From positions 1 to 14,315 of the forward strand of contig JAGSHJ010000035.1 of NCBI GenBank assembly GCA_023954595.1: 14,315 nucleotides of DNA, given 5' to 3'. Shown piece by piece: positions 13,532-14,315 of the stretch; position 1 is the first letter of the stretch; each line of letters starts with the position of its first letter. The notes beneath the pieces are model-generated. The model was given only the letters and a program-made list of their open reading frames with translations, searched no databases and was not told the DNA's origin. This stretch comes from Bacteriovoracaceae bacterium. Lineage in GTDB: Bacteria > Bdellovibrionota > Bacteriovoracia > Bacteriovoracales > Bacteriovoracaceae. Position numbers and translations under genes: made by a program.

Positions 13532-14315
13532 TTAAATTAAATTAAAGTTTTGGTTCAAAGACGTGCAGGCCTTCTGTACTTGGTCTTTAGTTAGATATAA
13601 CCCAAAGCCAAAACGAAGACGTTGAGCTCTATAGTCTGTGAGAATGGAGTCCTTCTTTAGCATCTCATAAAGTGACTTCGCCTTCGCTTCACTGCCACAA
13701 TCAATAGTTAGAAAGTGTCCTTGAGAAACAAGGTTGGTATTTGTAAAAGACTCAGGCATGTTAACGGCTTTTAAAAAGCTATCTTGCAGGCCTTGAATAT
13801 ATTCATGAATAGACTCTATTGTGTGGCCATCAGCAAAGAACTGATCCCATACAGCATTAAATCTGTAGTGTGCGGTGAAGTCTCTTGTAGAGCCAGCAAA
13901 TCGCCAACCGTTTTGTGCATAATCTACTTCAGTAGTTTGAGCTTCAAGGGACTCAAAGCTTGCAAACCAGCCGGTATTGATAGGTCTTAATTCACAGCCT
14001 TTAGGAATGGTCATAAAACACATTCCTTCACCACCTTGAGCATACTTATAGGCCCCGGCCATGTAGAAGATATCATCTTCTAGTTCAGACAGGTCTGTTG
14101 GAACTGCACAAAAGCCGTGATAGCCATCTACAACTAGAATTGTATCTTTGTTCTTATGCTTAACTATCTCTTTTATGAAGTCTAGATCTAGTACTTCTCC
14201 AGAATTAAAAAAGACTTGAGAGATAAAGATCATTGAATAGTCTTGTGAGCGAACTTCATCTAAAAAGCTTTTTCTAAAATCAGAGGAGGTAGTACTTAAA
14301 AAATTAACATTATAG
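13532..14315 (-). CDS. Class V aminotransferase-family PLP enzyme (C-terminal part)
   Basis: The gene is cut by the right edge; 260 residues are visible and the frame stays open to the last base, so the ATG at 14233 is internal. The fold type I PLP features are clear: FISQVFFNSGEVLDL, VVDGYHGFCAVP with the PLP-ring Asp, and AGAYKYAQGGEGMCFM with the Schiff-base lysine encoded at 14045-14047. Downstream NTGWFASF and FAGSTRDFTAHYRF fit the kynureninase/cysteine-desulfurase branch. The YHGF and AYKYAQGG motifs look closest to kynureninase-like members, but no tryptophan-catabolism genes are nearby, so the substrate is left open. It ends with the C-terminal domain LRFGFGLYLTKDQV. It lies on the same strand as the 46-residue small gene, 89 bp upstream of it, with no obvious terminator between. 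Confidence 0.85.
   Translation of the reverse strand, partial: YNVNFLSTTSSDFRKSFLDEVRSQDYSMIFISQVFFNSGEVLDLDFIKEIVKHKNKDTILVVDGYHGFCAVPTDLSELEDDIFYMAGAYKYAQGGEGMCFMTIPKGCELRPINTGWFASFESLEAQTTEVDYAQNGWRFAGSTRDFTAHYRFNAVWDQFFADGHTIESIHEYIQGLQDSFLKAVNMPESFTNTNLVSQGHFLTIDCGSEAKAKSLYEMLKKDSILTDYRAQRLRFGFGLYLTKDQVQKACTSLNQNFNLI

Noticed and set aside
13531..13545. Three ATTAA units as a short tandem repeat
   Set aside because: Too short and AT-rich to mean anything; part of it encodes the end of the aminotransferase.
1..14315. Mobile element, phage, CRISPR or defence island
   Set aside because: No transposase, integrase, direct-repeat array, attachment site or toxin-antitoxin gene was seen, and base use looks even across the window.

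Overview
The window is a compact, AT-rich bacterial chromosome segment with short intergenic gaps, frequent convergent and divergent gene pairs, and no tRNA, rRNA, insertion sequence, CRISPR array or phage gene that I can see. The mix (stomatin/NfeD pair, cytosolic-type malate dehydrogenase, proteobacterial SpeD, MurD, Xth, a METTL25-like methyltransferase) suits a free-living Gram-negative. My best guess is a Bdellovibrionota/Bacteriovoracales-type organism, from overall protein flavour and codon use; this is an inference that cannot be proven here.

Layout. 1-1593 (minus): nfeD followed by a slipin gene running off the left edge, a classic membrane-protease/scaffold pair. 1652-2947 (plus): guanine deaminase-like amidohydrolase. 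2999-3616 (plus): an unrecognised membrane-anchored coiled protein. 3613-4383 (minus): exonuclease III with a TTG start, overlapping the previous gene tail to tail. 4513-4887 (plus): XRE-type HTH protein divergent from xth, converging on 4930-5484 (minus), a very basic unrecognised protein; one palindromic terminator serves both. 5622-6608: malate dehydrogenase with a clear promoter. 6674-9933: speD, a GCS2/YbdK-family carboxylate-amine ligase and an M14 aspartoacylase/AstE-like hydrolase, closely spaced on the plus strand. 9926-10774 (minus): secreted trypsin-like protease. 10841-12016 (minus): METTL25/RRNAD1-like methyltransferase, divergent by 22 bp from murD (12039-13301, plus). 13302-13442 (minus): a 46-residue membrane/secreted small protein. 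13532-14315 (minus): class V aminotransferase, cut by the right edge.

How they fit together. Most neighbours look like housekeeping genes packed together rather than one pathway. The exception is speD-ligase-hydrolase: decarboxylated SAM production next to an enzyme family that makes gamma-glutamyl amide bonds and an enzyme family that breaks N-acyl amide bonds. This could be a polyamine or amino-acid conjugation/deconjugation unit and is the best candidate for an undescribed system. At the DNA level the notable points are a minus-strand terminator buried in the opposing gene, a bidirectional terminator whose loop carries a stop codon, a divergent promoter pair with overlapping -10 boxes that would give leaderless mRNAs on both sides, and a GC-rich hairpin directly before the speD ribosome binding site.
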